A DNA stretch of 34,716 bases from Deltaproteobacteria bacterium (GTDB lineage: Bacteria > Desulfobacterota > Desulfobacteria > Desulfobacterales > SpSt-501), in the NCBI GenBank assembly GCA_016219005.1, contig JACRCN010000021.1, positions 1 to 34,716 on the forward strand. Direction: 5' to 3'. The notes beneath the pieces are model-generated. The model worked only from the letters and a program-made list of their open reading frames with translations, was not told the origin of the DNA and searched no databases. The position numbers were made by a program, and so were the translations under genes. Below are positions 13,143-23,165 of this stretch, in pieces; position 1 is the stretch's first letter, and every line of letters starts with the position of its first letter.

Positions 13143-14111
13143 TTACTTAGGGCTATAGATGTTCAACAATGAACGAGCGAAGTTTTTGAAAATACTACGT
13201 GAGAACTTACCAGCGTCGACAATTTCAGTCCGAATAGTTCTAAGAGCCCCTAAAGGGTCTACAGCTTTCCGATAGACCCGCTCATCGTTGGTTAAAGCCT
13301 CATAGCAGTCAATGATAGCAACTATTTGGGCGAACTCTGAAATGTCTGTCTTCTGGCCAGGGTACCCGCTACCGTCCAACTTCTCATGATGTTCAAGGGC
13401 TGTAGTCTTTATTTGACTGTTTCCAAATCTGCAAGTGCTTAGAATATTAAAACCCTTTGTCGTATGCTTTTTCATTTCGTGGAATTCATTCTCTGTGAGT
13501 TTGCGAGCCGCTTTGAGAAGGTCGCTATTTATTCGGGTTTTCCCAACATCGTGCAGAAGAGCAGATATCCCGAGCACTTTCTTTTTATGCTTTTCGAGGT
13601 TGACGTACTCTGCATAACCCAATGCCAAAGCCATCACGTTCACAGAATGTTTGGTTGTTGTAAAGTCCTTACTGGTAAGATCGAATAGTACCTTTACAAC
13701 CTCGCGGTTGTTGGTAACCTCTCGCACCAGAATATTTACTGTTGTGCTAACACCTTCAAGGCTTCCGGTTACCGGCTCTTCCAATGTCGTTTGGACGATA
13801 CTCTGGACCATATTCCTGACCTTGATCAGGTCGTTTTCTTTTAGGCACCTTTTAATCTCACGGTTGTATCCGTTTTGGACCTCCTGTATCGCCTCAATCT
13901 TATTTTTCCGCTTGATATATAGTCTCTTCGGGTGCATCCGCTCACGTATTCTCATCTCGCTCAGCGTCACACCAACTGGCTTGTAAATAGCGCATCCACC
14001 CTCCCTATTCTCATAATAGAAGGGGACTTTACGAAAAAGGTTCAGATGCGAATTATCTACTTGTATGTAGTCCTTATCCAACAAATAACCACCCCTGGAA
14101 AAGTCCTCCAT
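13143..14111 (-). CDS. HD-GYP domain cyclic di-GMP phosphodiesterase
   Basis: A 322-residue cytoplasmic enzyme expected to hydrolyse c-di-GMP. The catalytic domain covers about residues 145-315 with all landmarks present: KHSVNVM (H155), LLHDVGK (H187, D188, K191), MKKHTTKGF (H216), HHEKLDGSGYP (241-251) and IIDCYEALTNDERVYR. The N-terminal 140 residues (DKDYIQVDNSHLNLFRKVPF and a charged helical region) are not a recognised receiver or sensor domain; a short GCAIYKPVGVTL strand region may be a small regulatory fold. The ATG at 14111 has AGGA close upstream. It is first of a two-gene operon with the cNMP-like/PilZ protein. Confidence 0.92.
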   Translation of the reverse strand: MEDFSRGGYLLDKDYIQVDNSHLNLFRKVPFYYENREGGCAIYKPVGVTLSEMRIRERMHPKRLYIKRKNKIEAIQEVQNGYNREIKRCLKENDLIKVRNMVQSIVQTTLEEPVTGSLEGVSTTVNILVREVTNNREVVKVLFDLTSKDFTTTKHSVNVMALALGYAEYVNLEKHKKKVLGISALLHDVGKTRINSDLLKAARKLTENEFHEMKKHTTKGFNILSTCRFGNSQIKTTALEHHEKLDGSGYPGQKTDISEFAQIVAIIDCYEALTNDERVYRKAVDPLGALRTIRTEIVDAGKFSRSIFKNFARSLLNIYSPK

Positions 14112-14807
14112 TAGATCCTGTATTAAATTATCGGCGAATCTACTGTATTCTTTAGGTATTTCCTGTAACCTTTAGAACAGCTGACATTGACATGCGGGCG
14201 GGTCAATTACCTTGAATCGTTTGAAAACTACTTTAAGCCGAGCAAGGAGAGAAAATCCAGATGGAAAAGATTTTGAATCAAATTTTGATGAGAATGCATT
14301 GGAAAATCTACCGCGCGCGCCGGAGTGGAATCCAATGAAATTTCTGCTCGTTATGTGGTGACCCAACTTTGAAGGAGAGTCTCTTGGAGTGGTCAAGTGT
14401 GGATTACGATGGATAAACTCAACTGCAGACAATAGGTGGGTTTGGAATAAAAATGTCACTAAGAAGGGTAAAGTGTATCACCGTGGCGTCAGGTGCATAT
14501 CACAGATTGGGTGTTCTGGTGATTAGTCGGATGGTATTTGGATTATCCAAAAATATAAAATCATAGCGGATTTATTCCGTAAATTATACTCCTACCTCCG
14601 TCGGCCAGTTCATGTCAAATCCAAATCGAACCATCTCCCGTCCCAATTGCCGGTGATACAGGCTGCCAACCTCACCTTTTCAGAAAGCAGATATGGTGCC
14701 CTTTGCTGTCACTGTACGTAATAAAACGATGATTGACGGATCTGCGTGAGAAGTTCATCATCCAGCAGTTTTTCACATTGCCTTAGGAAATTTAAAGATC
14801 CGTTATC
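14112..14807. other. Spacer of about 700 bp, no gene seen
   Basis: A minus-strand frame of 95 codons (14172-14459) has no ribosome binding site and no recognisable family, so I do not call it. The spacer contains an R1-related head fragment at 14498-14539 and an 8-bp inverted pair ACGGATCT/AGATCCGT (about 14738 and 14796) near the kinase stop. The promoter of the HD-GYP operon should lie in its left part. Confidence 0.45.
14498..14539 (+). repeat. R1-related head fragment
   Basis: CACAGATTGGGTGTTCTGGTGA and the following GTCGGATGGTAT match the head of the R1 repeats at 29806 and 23712, with a few substitutions and one small indel. The rest of the repeat is absent. Confidence 0.5.
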
Positions 14808-17800
14808 TCAGGAGGCATCTAAATCATCCGCTAATTTTTGAATACCATCCAGGTCAAAATCTTCAGAGAGCTGAATTATTTTGTCGCAAAAAGGTTTCAG
14901 TGCATCGTTTTCAGAATTCAACTCTTTGGCGATGGCTGCAACTTGCATCACGTCTCCCATCTCAGCAGCCGCTTTGATGCGATCGGCCGCCTTCTTAGCC
15001 AGTTCGGGAGGTACAGATGACATCTTGTCTCCGGTGCTCTCGATCGTTTTCTTTTCAGCCATGGGACCTAAGGTTTGAACCGCGTCCATAGCCTGCTCGA
15101 GAATACTTTCCAGTTTAGTTAATTTCTGATTAAGTTCCATATCAGAGGCAGTTTCCGCAGCCCGCCCTTTAACAAGTTTTTCCATTGCCGCGGCCGCCGC
15201 CTGAAGGTCTGTGGCTGCCAGATTCCCAGCCAGACCATTCAGGTTGTGCACCAGGCTGTGGGCCTGAGTAAAATTCCTGGCCGCCAATGCCTCACGGATA
15301 TCGTCGGCAACTCCGCCGTAGTTTGCACCAAAATCAAGCAGCAGCTTGCGGTAAAGCCGTTTGTTGCCCATCAAGCGCGCAAGACCGGGCGCCAGATCAA
15401 AGCCCGGCAAAGACTCCGGAAGCTGCTCTTCATCCGGCATCGCCTGAACCTCCTCGGGTCCTTTGGCAGAAATTTCCGCTTGTTGGACTGGGACTCTTTT
15501 CCCGCTCGGTTTTATCCATTTCTGCAGGGCGGCAAAAAGCTGGTCCGGGTCAACGGGTTTGGTGACATGGCCATTCATGCCGGCCTTTATGCTTTGATCC
15601 TGATCACCGGCCATGGCATGGGCGGTCATGGCAATGATTGGCACATTTCGGATTTCGGACTTCAGATTTCGAATTTCCCGCGTAGCGCTGTATCCGTCCA
15701 TCACCGGCATCTGAACATCCATCAGAACAGCGTCATAATTGCCTGCCTTTACTGCATTGACAGCTTCCAGACCGTTATTGGCTATGGTTACTACCAGCCC
15801 AGCCCCTTCCAGGATCTCTTTAGCCACCTGCTGGTTGATTTCGTTGTCTTCTACCAACAGCAACCGCACTCCCTGAATATGTTTAACAGCTTCGTCTGCC
15901 TGTTCTTTTCTTTGCACTACCCGGGCGATGTCGGGCACGGCCGCTCCCAAAGCTTGCATCGTGGCATCAAAAAGCATCGAAGGACTTACCGGTTTAAGGA
16001 GAAAGCCCTCGAGTCCAACCTCTTCCACTTGCTGCATGACCTCTTCGCGACCGTAGCCGGTCACCATAACGATGGCCGGAATTTTGCTTAAACCCTTATG
16101 GTTTTTAATGCGCCTGGATGCTTCAATTCCGTCCATGCCCGGCATCTGCCAATCCATAAGAACCAATTCAAAGGGTTGGCTCTCAGATGCTGTTTCCAGC
16201 TCCGTTAACCCCTCCTGACCGGAGGCCGCCAGGGTGACCTCAAATGAAAAAGATTCCAGCATTTCCCGCAAAATGCCCCTTGAGGTGGCGTTGTCATCCA
16301 CCACCAAAACCTTCATGCCACGCAGATCCGGTGGGAGCTTAAAACGCTTTTGGGCCTTTTCTTTTCCCAGACCGAAGTTGGCGGTAAAACTGAAGGTACT
16401 GCCCCGGCCGGGATGGCTTTCCACCCAGATTTCCCCGCCCATCATCTCTGCCAACCGTTTGCTGATCGTTAATCCCAGCCCGGTGCCACCATATTTTCGG
16501 GTCGTTGAGGAGTCTGCTTGCGCAAATGGTTGAAAAAGCTTGGCAGCTTGTGCTTCAGTCATGCCAATGCCGGTATCCCGGACAGAAAATTTTAAAGTTA
16601 CTTGCGCTTCTTCTTTTCTGACCAATTCGGTGGAAACGACGATCTCTCCTGAATCCGTAAATTTGACGGCATTGTTGGCTAAATTGATGAGAATCTGTCC
16701 AAGGCGCAGGGGATCACCGACAAGGGTCTTGGGAACGGATGGGTCGGTATAAAAAAGCAGTTCCAGTCGCTTTTCCTGGGTTTTAATACCCACCAGCGTG
16801 GAAATGTTGTCGAAGGTATCCTCCAATTGGAAGTCCACTGATTCCATGCCCATTTTGCCGGCTTCGATCTTTGAAAAATCCAGAATGTCATTGATGATAC
16901 CTAAAAGGGATTTGGCGGAAATATCTACTTTTTTGAGGTAGTCGTATTGCTTGGCGGTAAGAGCGGTTTTCATGGCTAAATGCGCCATCCCAATGATGGC
17001 ATTCATGGGAGTGCGGATTTCATGGCTCATATTCGCCAGAAAATCGCTTTTGGCCCGGGTGGCTTCCTCGGCCAGCTCCCTTGCGCGATTGACTTCCGCC
17101 TCGGCCTTCAGGCGCTCCCGGATTTCATTGGCCATCCGGGTGTTGGTCTGCTGCAGGTCTGCCGTCCGCAGGGCAACCTTCTCTTCCAAATCAGCCGTGT
17201 GGCGACGGATATCCGCCAGCATGGTGCAAAACGCACCTGCCAGCACCCCCAGTTCGTCGGTTCTTTCCATAAGATCGCTGGATTCCAGCGACGTGTCCTT
17301 CCCTTTCTCCCCAGCGGTAATGTCTTTGATGATGGCCGTGAGTCTCGTTAGCGGTGCGGTTAACCTATTGGAGAACACCACACCCACTAAAATCCCGACT
17401 GCCAGGATGAACAGGCCGATAAGCAGAGAACTCATGATCAGCACCCGCACCGGCTGGTGAAAGTCCTGGCGGGATGCCACTCCGATCAGGTGGATCGGAA
17501 AGCCCGGCAGGGTGGTGCTTTTGAGCAGAATCATCCCCTGTGCCTCCGGTATGTCCCGGGGCCTGTTCCACGCTGCGGCCTCGGTGAAGAATTCGCGCTC
17601 GACATCGGTCCGGGCGGTGGTATCCGGCCACACCATCCGGTCATCAGGCAGAAGCCCTGCAAAAGTCAGGAACCCCTCGTGGCCGATGGCGAAATCGATG
17701 AAAAGCGCCTTGTTTACCTGTGTCAGGTCCAGGAAAAGGGCGATGAACCTGCCCGGCTCGGGCTTGCCTTCGTCTGAAAACGGGCGACTGAGCACCAGCA

Positions 17801-18284
17801 CCCACCTGTCCTGGTCCGGATGAAGCTCGCCCAGGTTCATCAGAAACGGCCGTCCCTTGAACAATTGGGCCCAGAACGCCTCCCCCTGCCCGGGCTGCCG
17901 GGAAGGCCGCGCGCGGGGGAAGGCGTGATCGTAGAGCACGGTGTCATGATCCACCAGAAGAATGTCGGCGATCCAAGGCGCCTTGTCGCAGGCCCGGCTG
18001 AGGTAGGCTTCTAGTCCCGAACGTGACAGGACGACCAGTGCCGGGCTCTTGAAAAACACCTTGACAATCGGCTGGCTGTCCCACACCTCCAGGTTCAGGG
18101 ACTGCCATTTCAGGAAGTTCAGAAAAAGATCGCTGCCCTGCCTTATCTGTTGAGATAATGCGTTTTCCAGGGTCGAGTGCAGAACTCTGGAAGCATTCAT
18201 CGCGATCACACCGGTCAAGATCGCGGTGACCATTAGAATCAATCCAGCGCTCAGCAGGACCAATCGGGTTCTGATGGATCGCAT
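14808..18284 (-). CDS. Membrane-bound hybrid sensor histidine kinase with two receivers and an HPt domain
   Basis: A 1158-residue multistep phosphorelay protein. TM1 lies at about residues 7-30, a periplasmic sensor domain of roughly 250 residues follows, then TM2 ([20 protein letters not shown]) and a HAMP domain and coiled coil. The HisKA domain has [11 protein letters not shown] (phosphoacceptor H421). The ATPase has [16 protein letters not shown] and [13 protein letters not shown]. Receiver 1 has [10 protein letters not shown] (D711), receiver 2 [10 protein letters not shown] (D856). The HPt domain reads [11 protein letters not shown] (H1013), where HxLKG is usual. A C-terminal tail of about 100 helical residues follows. 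ATG 18284 is 6 bp past the stop of the solute-binding protein gene, so the two are co-transcribed and that protein probably feeds the sensor domain. No DNA-binding response regulator is adjacent. Confidence 0.95.
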   Translation of the reverse strand: MRSIRTRLVLLSAGLILMVTAILTGVIAMNASRVLHSTLENALSQQIRQGSDLFLNFLKWQSLNLEVWDSQPIVKVFFKSPALVVLSRSGLEAYLSRACDKAPWIADILLVDHDTVLYDHAFPRARPSRQPGQGEAFWAQLFKGRPFLMNLGELHPDQDRWVLVLSRPFSDEGKPEPGRFIALFLDLTQVNKALFIDFAIGHEGFLTFAGLLPDDRMVWPDTTARTDVEREFFTEAAAWNRPRDIPEAQGMILLKSTTLPGFPIHLIGVASRQDFHQPVRVLIMSSLLIGLFILAVGILVGVVFSNRLTAPLTRLTAIIKDITAGEKGKDTSLESSDLMERTDELGVLAGAFCTMLADIRRHTADLEEKVALRTADLQQTNTRMANEIRERLKAEAEVNRARELAEEATRAKSDFLANMSHEIRTPMNAIIGMAHLAMKTALTAKQYDYLKKVDISAKSLLGIINDILDFSKIEAGKMGMESVDFQLEDTFDNISTLVGIKTQEKRLELLFYTDPSVPKTLVGDPLRLGQILINLANNAVKFTDSGEIVVSTELVRKEEAQVTLKFSVRDTGIGMTEAQAAKLFQPFAQADSSTTRKYGGTGLGLTISKRLAEMMGGEIWVESHPGRGSTFSFTANFGLGKEKAQKRFKLPPDLRGMKVLVVDDNATSRGILREMLESFSFEVTLAASGQEGLTELETASESQPFELVLMDWQMPGMDGIEASRRIKNHKGLSKIPAIVMVTGYGREEVMQQVEEVGLEGFLLKPVSPSMLFDATMQALGAAVPDIARVVQRKEQADEAVKHIQGVRLLLVEDNEINQQVAKEILEGAGLVVTIANNGLEAVNAVKAGNYDAVLMDVQMPVMDGYSATREIRNLKSEIRNVPIIAMTAHAMAGDQDQSIKAGMNGHVTKPVDPDQLFAALQKWIKPSGKRVPVQQAEISAKGPEEVQAMPDEEQLPESLPGFDLAPGLARLMGNKRLYRKLLLDFGANYGGVADDIREALAARNFTQAHSLVHNLNGLAGNLAATDLQAAAAAMEKLVKGRAAETASDMELNQKLTKLESILEQAMDAVQTLGPMAEKKTIESTGDKMSSVPPELAKKAADRIKAAAEMGDVMQVAAIAKELNSENDALKPFCDKIIQLSEDFDLDGIQKLADDLDAS

Positions 18285-18290
18285 AAGGAG

Positions 18291-19160
18291 TTATTTCTGC
18301 AAAAGACCAGTGATGAACACGTTGAATTCGCTCAAAGGGATGCCGACCTTCGCTTTCCAGATGTCGTCGAACCGGGACCCCACGGCGGCTTGAGAAACAA
18401 AGAAACGGCGAACAGCCTCCTGTAGGTCCCTGTCTTTTTTGCGAAAGGCCCAGCCAAGTTCGGTGGGGTCGCCGATGGGAAACGCCACCACCACATTCTT
18501 CACCTTGTTGCGGGTCCAATTCAGGGCGCCGTCGGCGCCGATAATCGTGAAATCCGCGGATTTGGCATCCACCGCCTGCATACTTTCGTCGGTGGTCATA
18601 AACTGGATCTGAATGGGGCTGGATGCCAGCGGTCCGGCATTCTGCGTTTCTAGCCAAGAGTGATAGCTGGTCCCCTCTTGAATGGCGGCGTTTTTGCCGG
18701 CCAGGTCGGCAACACCTGTATAGGCTGGTTGGTTATCCTTGTGGACGACCACCACCATGCGCGTGCGGAACAGGATGACAAAGTCCAGTTTTTTCAAGCG
18801 CCAGTCGTTCTTGACCATGTCGTTGGGGTAGCAGTCGCAAACACCCGAGTTCATCAGGGCCGGTGTGTATGCCGCCTCCTTGTCCGTTACGCCCTTGTCG
18901 TTTTGGAACTGTTGGTCCCAGCTGTCCAGCCGCTTCACCCTGGGAGAAACCCCCAGGTGTTCGGCAAATGCCAACGCCATGGCGGTGTAAAGCTCATAGC
19001 TTGATCCGGCCACACATATTCTCAGTTCATTGGTCTTCCGGATTTCCTCCAACGACCGTGGCCATGCCTGGCCAGGTGCGAAAAGCCCGATGAAAAGCAT
19101 CCCCAAACAAATGAATTGTGTCATCCGGCATCCCGTGTGCCGTAGCCTGGTGTCGATCAT
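18291..19160 (-). CDS. Periplasmic solute-binding protein, family 3 type
   Basis: A 289-residue exported protein. After a signal peptide ending near GQAWPRS it shows the two-lobed amino-acid-type binding fold: LEEIRKTNELRICVAG at the first strand, MALAFAEHLGV, the hinge region with FRTRMVVVVHKDNQP and VADLAGKNAAIQEGTSYHSW, then ADFTIIGADGALNW and GWAFRKKDRDLQEAV. No permease or ATPase is nearby. It is followed after 6 bp by the hybrid kinase, so a signalling role (ligand capture for the kinase) is more likely than transport. The ligand cannot be deduced. GAGG precedes the ATG at 19160. Confidence 0.88.
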   Translation of the reverse strand: MIDTRLRHTGCRMTQFICLGMLFIGLFAPGQAWPRSLEEIRKTNELRICVAGSSYELYTAMALAFAEHLGVSPRVKRLDSWDQQFQNDKGVTDKEAAYTPALMNSGVCDCYPNDMVKNDWRLKKLDFVILFRTRMVVVVHKDNQPAYTGVADLAGKNAAIQEGTSYHSWLETQNAGPLASSPIQIQFMTTDESMQAVDAKSADFTIIGADGALNWTRNKVKNVVVAFPIGDPTELGWAFRKKDRDLQEAVRRFFVSQAAVGSRFDDIWKAKVGIPLSEFNVFITGLLQK

Positions 19161-19253
19161 GTCGCCTCTTTTATTTGCGGTTCAAAACCAACTGAGGATC
19201 GGCCGCGGAAACAAATAAATTTTTTCCACCACCCGGCCGCGATAGCTGGAGGA

Positions 19254-19514
19254 TTAATAAAATAGGGCCGGCATGGTAATCAGGATCACGATAAAAAGGA
19301 CCATAACACCGCTGCCGACTCGCATATAGTCAGCGCTTTTGTAGCCTCCCGGTTGCATGATCAGCGCGTTGACCTGATGTGTCGGCAGCATGAACGTATT
19401 GATAGAGGATATGGCGACAACCAATCCGGCAATTTGGGGGTCCGCACCGACTTGAATGGCTGAACAGGTCGTCAGCATGCCCATGTTAATGACGATCCAA
19501 CCGCAGTGGAGTTT
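19254..19514 (-). pseudogene. C-terminal remnant of an SLC13/DASS-type anion transporter
   Basis: The minus-strand translation VGADPQIAGLVVAISSINTF, then MLPTHQVNALIMQPGGYKSA and DYMRVGSGVMVLFIVILI match the last part of Na+/sulfate or dicarboxylate symporters, including the conserved LPTHQVNALIM-PGGY. The other roughly 400 residues are missing. Upstream (19515-19586) the frame continues with unrelated residues. Only about 85 transporter residues with two membrane segments remain, so it is not expected to transport. It may once have carried sulfate or an organic anion. Confidence 0.75.
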
Positions 19515-19586
19515 TTCCTGGCTCATAGCCTTCGCCTTTCCATGCGCAAAGGTGGCAGGAGCCTCTTCATTGAGGAAAAGATTCAA

Positions 19587-19820
19587 ATCAACCGAAAGCC
19601 GCTTCCCGGCTGGAAAGCTAATTCAACAGAGCTTGGCGCGTTTAATCTATAGGGCCATCGCTGCATTACCAAATACCTTATAGACCCCATTGCATTATAT
19701 ACACTTCAGGATCATTGATGCAAAGTATTATACCCTACTTTACAATCTTGTGTGAGCCGCTCTACAAAGTCATTATCTCTTTTCAGGGTCATCTTCTAAT
19801 ATAGAATCAGGAGGCTTCAG
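19587..19820. other. Spacer upstream of the lipoprotein gene
   Basis: An AT-rich stretch with several possible promoter boxes for the plus-strand gene at 19821 (for example TTTACA near 19739 and TACAAA near 19763, spaced 18 nt). None is strong enough to call. No gene is visible. Confidence 0.4.
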
Positions 19821-20546
19821 ATGGAAAGCAGCTTGTCCTTCAAAAGGGTCGCGACATTCATCAGCTTGATCATATTAACACTTTTAGCCGCATGCGCTTC
19901 GACCAAAGTCAGCGACCGGGAGACCCTTTACTCTGGGCCACTTCCCAGGCCCAACCAGATCATCATCTATGATTTCGTGACGACTCCCGAGGGAGTACAA
20001 CCCGATTCCGCCCTATCGATGCAAGATGTAGCGCCCTCCATTCCCCCGAGCCCCCAGCAAGCCGAACTCGACCGCCAGCTTGGAATGAAGATCGCTGAAG
20101 AACTTGCCCAAGAAATCCTCAATATGGGCCTCCCTGGGGTAAGGGCTACCCAATCGACGACACCTCAGGTGAACGACATCATGCTCCGGGGCTATCTACT
20201 CACGGTCGACAAGGGAAGTGCCGCTGAGCGGGTGGCGCTGGGGCTTGGTGCGGGCGCATCGGATTTGAAGACCCTAATTGAAGGCTATCAAATGACACCT
20301 CAAGGACCTCGCAAGCTCGGCCAAGGCGACGTGAACGCAGGGGGAAGCAAGACCCCGGGCGCAGCCGTTGGTCTGGCCACCCTCCTGATCACCCACAACC
20401 CGGTCGGCCTTGTGGTATCAACCGGGGTCAAGGCCTACGGCGAAGCAAGCGGCAGCGCCACAATCGAGGGCAGGGCCAAGGCAACCGCCAAAGAGATTGG
20501 CGACCAACTTAAAATTCGCTTCGAGCAGCAGAACTGGATCAAGTAA
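19821..20546 (+). CDS. DUF4410-family lipoprotein
   Basis: A 241-residue protein with a lipoprotein signal: a hydrophobic stretch, then the lipobox LAAC (cysteine near residue 26), so it should be anchored to a membrane facing the periplasm. The body shows the DUF4410 pattern: QIIIYDF, a GMKIAEELAQEIL helix, an LRGYLLTVDKG strand, a glycine-rich GLGAGASDLKTLIEGYQM segment and a C-terminal AKATAKEIGDQLKIRFEQQ helix. The function of the family is unknown. AGGAGG lies 7 nt before the ATG. The large sulfatase starts 70 bp downstream on the same strand and may be co-transcribed. Confidence 0.87.
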   Translation: MESSLSFKRVATFISLIILTLLAACASTKVSDRETLYSGPLPRPNQIIIYDFVTTPEGVQPDSALSMQDVAPSIPPSPQQAELDRQLGMKIAEELAQEILNMGLPGVRATQSTTPQVNDIMLRGYLLTVDKGSAAERVALGLGAGASDLKTLIEGYQMTPQGPRKLGQGDVNAGGSKTPGAAVGLATLLITHNPVGLVVSTGVKAYGEASGSATIEGRAKATAKEIGDQLKIRFEQQNWIK

Positions 20547-20615
20547 TGAGCTTTTCGAAAATAATGTAGCGGCCTGATCGGACTTCCCTAATTGTTTTGG
20601 AAGGAGGAGCACAAG

Positions 20616-23102
20616 ATGAGACAGAAGCAAATCTTGGTGTTGCTCATCGCGCTTGCGGTCACGCTTCCGGCCCTGGCGCAGGAAATTACCGGTGTGCCTG
20701 GATCGCCCAGCGCCACCACCTCCATCGGCGGAAAACAGCTTCCGCCGCCCGATCCGCAGTTCGACGGCGTGATCAAGGAGAAGGCCTCGGAGTCGAAAGC
20801 CTGGTGGGCGCCGCGCGTCGTGCCGCCGAAGGGCGCGCCCAACGTGCTGCTGATCATGACGGACGACAGCGGGTTCGGCGCGCCGGGCACGTTCGGTGGC
20901 GTCGTTCCGACACCGGCACTGGATCGCATCGCGAAGAGCGGGATGCGGTACACGAATTTCCATTCCACGTCGCTTTGCTCGCCCTCGCGTGCGGCATTGA
21001 TCACCGGGCGCAACCACCACGTGACCGGCTTCGGGGTGGTGGGCGAAATCGCGACGGGATTCCCGGGCTACGACTCGGTCATCAGGAAGGAGAACGGCAC
21101 CATCGGCGCCGTCCTGAAGGAGAACGGGTACGCGACGTCGTGGTTTGGCAAGGATCACAACACGCCCTTCTATCAGTCGACCCAGGCCGGGCCCTTCGAC
21201 CAGTGGCCCAACGGTATGGGCTTCGAGTACTTCTATGGCTTCGTCGGCGGCGACGCCAGCCAGTGGCAGCCGAACCTGTACCGCAATACGACGGCCATCT
21301 ACCCCTTCCATGGCAAACCGGGCTGGAACCTGACCACGGCCATGGCCGACGAGGCGATCCAGTACATGAAGGAGCTCAAGGAGATCGCGCCCGACAAGCC
21401 GTTTCTTGTCTATTACGTACCGGGCGGCACTCACGCACCGCATCATCCCACACCGGAGTGGATCAAGAAGATCAGCGACATGCACCTCTTCGACGGCGGC
21501 TGGAACAAGCTGCGCGAGACCATCTTCGCCAACCAGAAGCGGCTGGGCATCATGCCCGAGAACGCGAAGCTCACGCCGTGGCCGAAGGAACTGCCTGAGT
21601 GGGACTCGCTCAGTTGGGACGAGAAGAAATTGTTCATCAAGCAGGCCGACGTCTTCGGGGCCTACCTTGCCTACACGGACTACGAGATCGGCCGCGTCAT
21701 CCAGGCGGTCGAAGACCTGGGCGAACTCAACAACACCCTGATCATCTACATCGCCGGCGACAACGGCGCGAGCGCGGAAGGCATGCTCAACGGCACGCCG
21801 AACGAGTTCACCACCTTCAATGGCGTTCCCGTGCCCGTCAGGGACCAGTTCCTCTGGTACCCATTCTGGGGGTCCGACCGCACCTTCCCGCACTTCGCCG
21901 CACCCTGGTCTTTGGCGATGGACACGCCGTTCAAGTGGATGAAGCAGGTGGCGTCGCACTTCGGCGGCACGGCCCAGGGCATGGCCATGTCGTGGCCCGG
22001 CCACATTAACGACGTGGGCGGCACCCGCCGTCAGTTTCACCACCTCATCGACATCGTTCCGACCATCTTAGAGGCGACCGGCATCCCGGCGCCGGAAACG
22101 CTCAACGGCATCCAACAGCGCCCCATGGACGGCGTGAGCATGGCCTACACATGGGACAAGGCGAACGCCAACGCCGCGTCCCGGCGCACCACGCAATATT
22201 TCGAGATGCTCGGCAACCGCGCCATCTATCACGACGGTTGGTTGGCAGCCACGACCCCGGCGACGCTCCCGTGGGAGCTGAGCAGCGCCCCGCCGCCCGA
22301 CGTGATCACCGGGTACAAGTGGGAGCTCTACAACGTCGCCGAGGATCCCACCGAGTCCAACGACCTTGCGGCCCAAATGCCGGACAAGCTCAAGCAGATG
22401 CAGGACATCTTCTACGCCGAGGCGAAGAAGCATGACGTGCTGCCGCTCGACAACACGACGCTGCAGCGCTGGAACGCGCCGAAGCCGAACCTCACCGCGG
22501 GGCGAACCAACTTCACGTACACAGGAACATTGACCGGCGTGCCCAACAGCGGCGCTCCGAACATCCTGAACAGGTCGTTTACCATTACCGCCGAGGTCAC
22601 GATTCCCAAAGGTGGCGCGGAAGGCATGATCGTCACCGACGGCGGGCGTTTCGGCGGCTACGGACTTTTCTTGAGCAAGGGTGTGGCGGGTGTTCGTCGG
22701 GGCAAGCCGGTGTTCCTCTACAACCTGCTCGACCTCAAGCGCACGATCTGGGCAGGGCCCGAGTTGGGCGCCGGCAAGCATACCATCGTCTTCGAATTCA
22801 AGTCCGATGGTCCGGGCCTGGGCAAGGGAGGGACGGGCGTGCTCTACGTGGACGGCAAGGAAGTAGCCAGGAATTCCATGGAACACACCACCCCGATCAC
22901 GTTCCCGGAGGACGAAACCTTCGACATCGGCCAGGACACGCGCACCGGTGTCGCGATGCTGGAGTATCGCTACGGTGTTCCGTTCAAGTTCACGGGCAAG
23001 ATCAACAAGCTCACCTTTAACCTCGGACCGCAGCAACTGACGGCACAGGAACGCGAGCAACTCCCGGCCATTGCCAAACGGGTTGCCCTTGCGAAAGACT
23101 AA
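20616..23102 (+). CDS. Large exported arylsulfatase with C-terminal beta domain
   Basis: An 828-residue sulfatase. The ATG at 20616 has AAGGAGG upstream; a TTG 24 bp earlier overlaps that site and is not the start. The signal peptide ends at PALAQEITG. Catalytic elements are MTDDSGFG (D83, D84), the formylglycine motif SLCSPSRAALITGR (C121), WFGKDHN, YIAGDNGASAEG and the late VYN-type segment ELYNVAEDPTESNDLA. Residues about 640-800 form an additional beta-rich domain (FTITAEVTIPKGG, GVLYVDGKEVA, YGVPFKFTGKINKLTFNLG). The total length is about 50 percent above a simple arylsulfatase. It differs clearly from the sulfatase at 9713-11317. Long frames on the opposite strand are shadows of this GC-rich gene. 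The substrate is unknown. Confidence 0.94.
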   Translation: MRQKQILVLLIALAVTLPALAQEITGVPGSPSATTSIGGKQLPPPDPQFDGVIKEKASESKAWWAPRVVPPKGAPNVLLIMTDDSGFGAPGTFGGVVPTPALDRIAKSGMRYTNFHSTSLCSPSRAALITGRNHHVTGFGVVGEIATGFPGYDSVIRKENGTIGAVLKENGYATSWFGKDHNTPFYQSTQAGPFDQWPNGMGFEYFYGFVGGDASQWQPNLYRNTTAIYPFHGKPGWNLTTAMADEAIQYMKELKEIAPDKPFLVYYVPGGTHAPHHPTPEWIKKISDMHLFDGGWNKLRETIFANQKRLGIMPENAKLTPWPKELPEWDSLSWDEKKLFIKQADVFGAYLAYTDYEIGRVIQAVEDLGELNNTLIIYIAGDNGASAEGMLNGTPNEFTTFNGVPVPVRDQFLWYPFWGSDRTFPHFAAPWSLAMDTPFKWMKQVASHFGGTAQGMAMSWPGHINDVGGTRRQFHHLIDIVPTILEATGIPAPETLNGIQQRPMDGVSMAYTWDKANANAASRRTTQYFEMLGNRAIYHDGWLAATTPATLPWELSSAPPPDVITGYKWELYNVAEDPTESNDLAAQMPDKLKQMQDIFYAEAKKHDVLPLDNTTLQRWNAPKPNLTAGRTNFTYTGTLTGVPNSGAPNILNRSFTITAEVTIPKGGAEGMIVTDGGRFGGYGLFLSKGVAGVRRGKPVFLYNLLDLKRTIWAGPELGAGKHTIVFEFKSDGPGLGKGGTGVLYVDGKEVARNSMEHTTPITFPEDETFDIGQDTRTGVAMLEYRYGVPFKFTGKINKLTFNLGPQQLTAQEREQLPAIAKRVALAKD

Positions 23103-23165
23103 AGGTCTATTGTTTCGCTTGGCGGGCGTGTCAGGAATTTCCGCTCGCCACGAGGGTGAATAGAG

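Noticed and set aside
14172-14459. A 95-codon minus-strand frame between the HD-GYP and kinase genes
   Set aside because: No ribosome binding site, odd composition and no recognisable family.
14738-14803. The ACGGATCT/AGATCCGT pair as terminator of the kinase gene
   Set aside because: The arms are about 50 bp apart and no U-tract follows on the minus strand.
20418-23060. Two very long minus-strand frames (541 and 330 codons) opposite the large sulfatase
   Set aside because: They arise from codon bias on the other strand; the translations are histidine/arginine/valine-rich with no domain, while the sulfatase has all its motifs.
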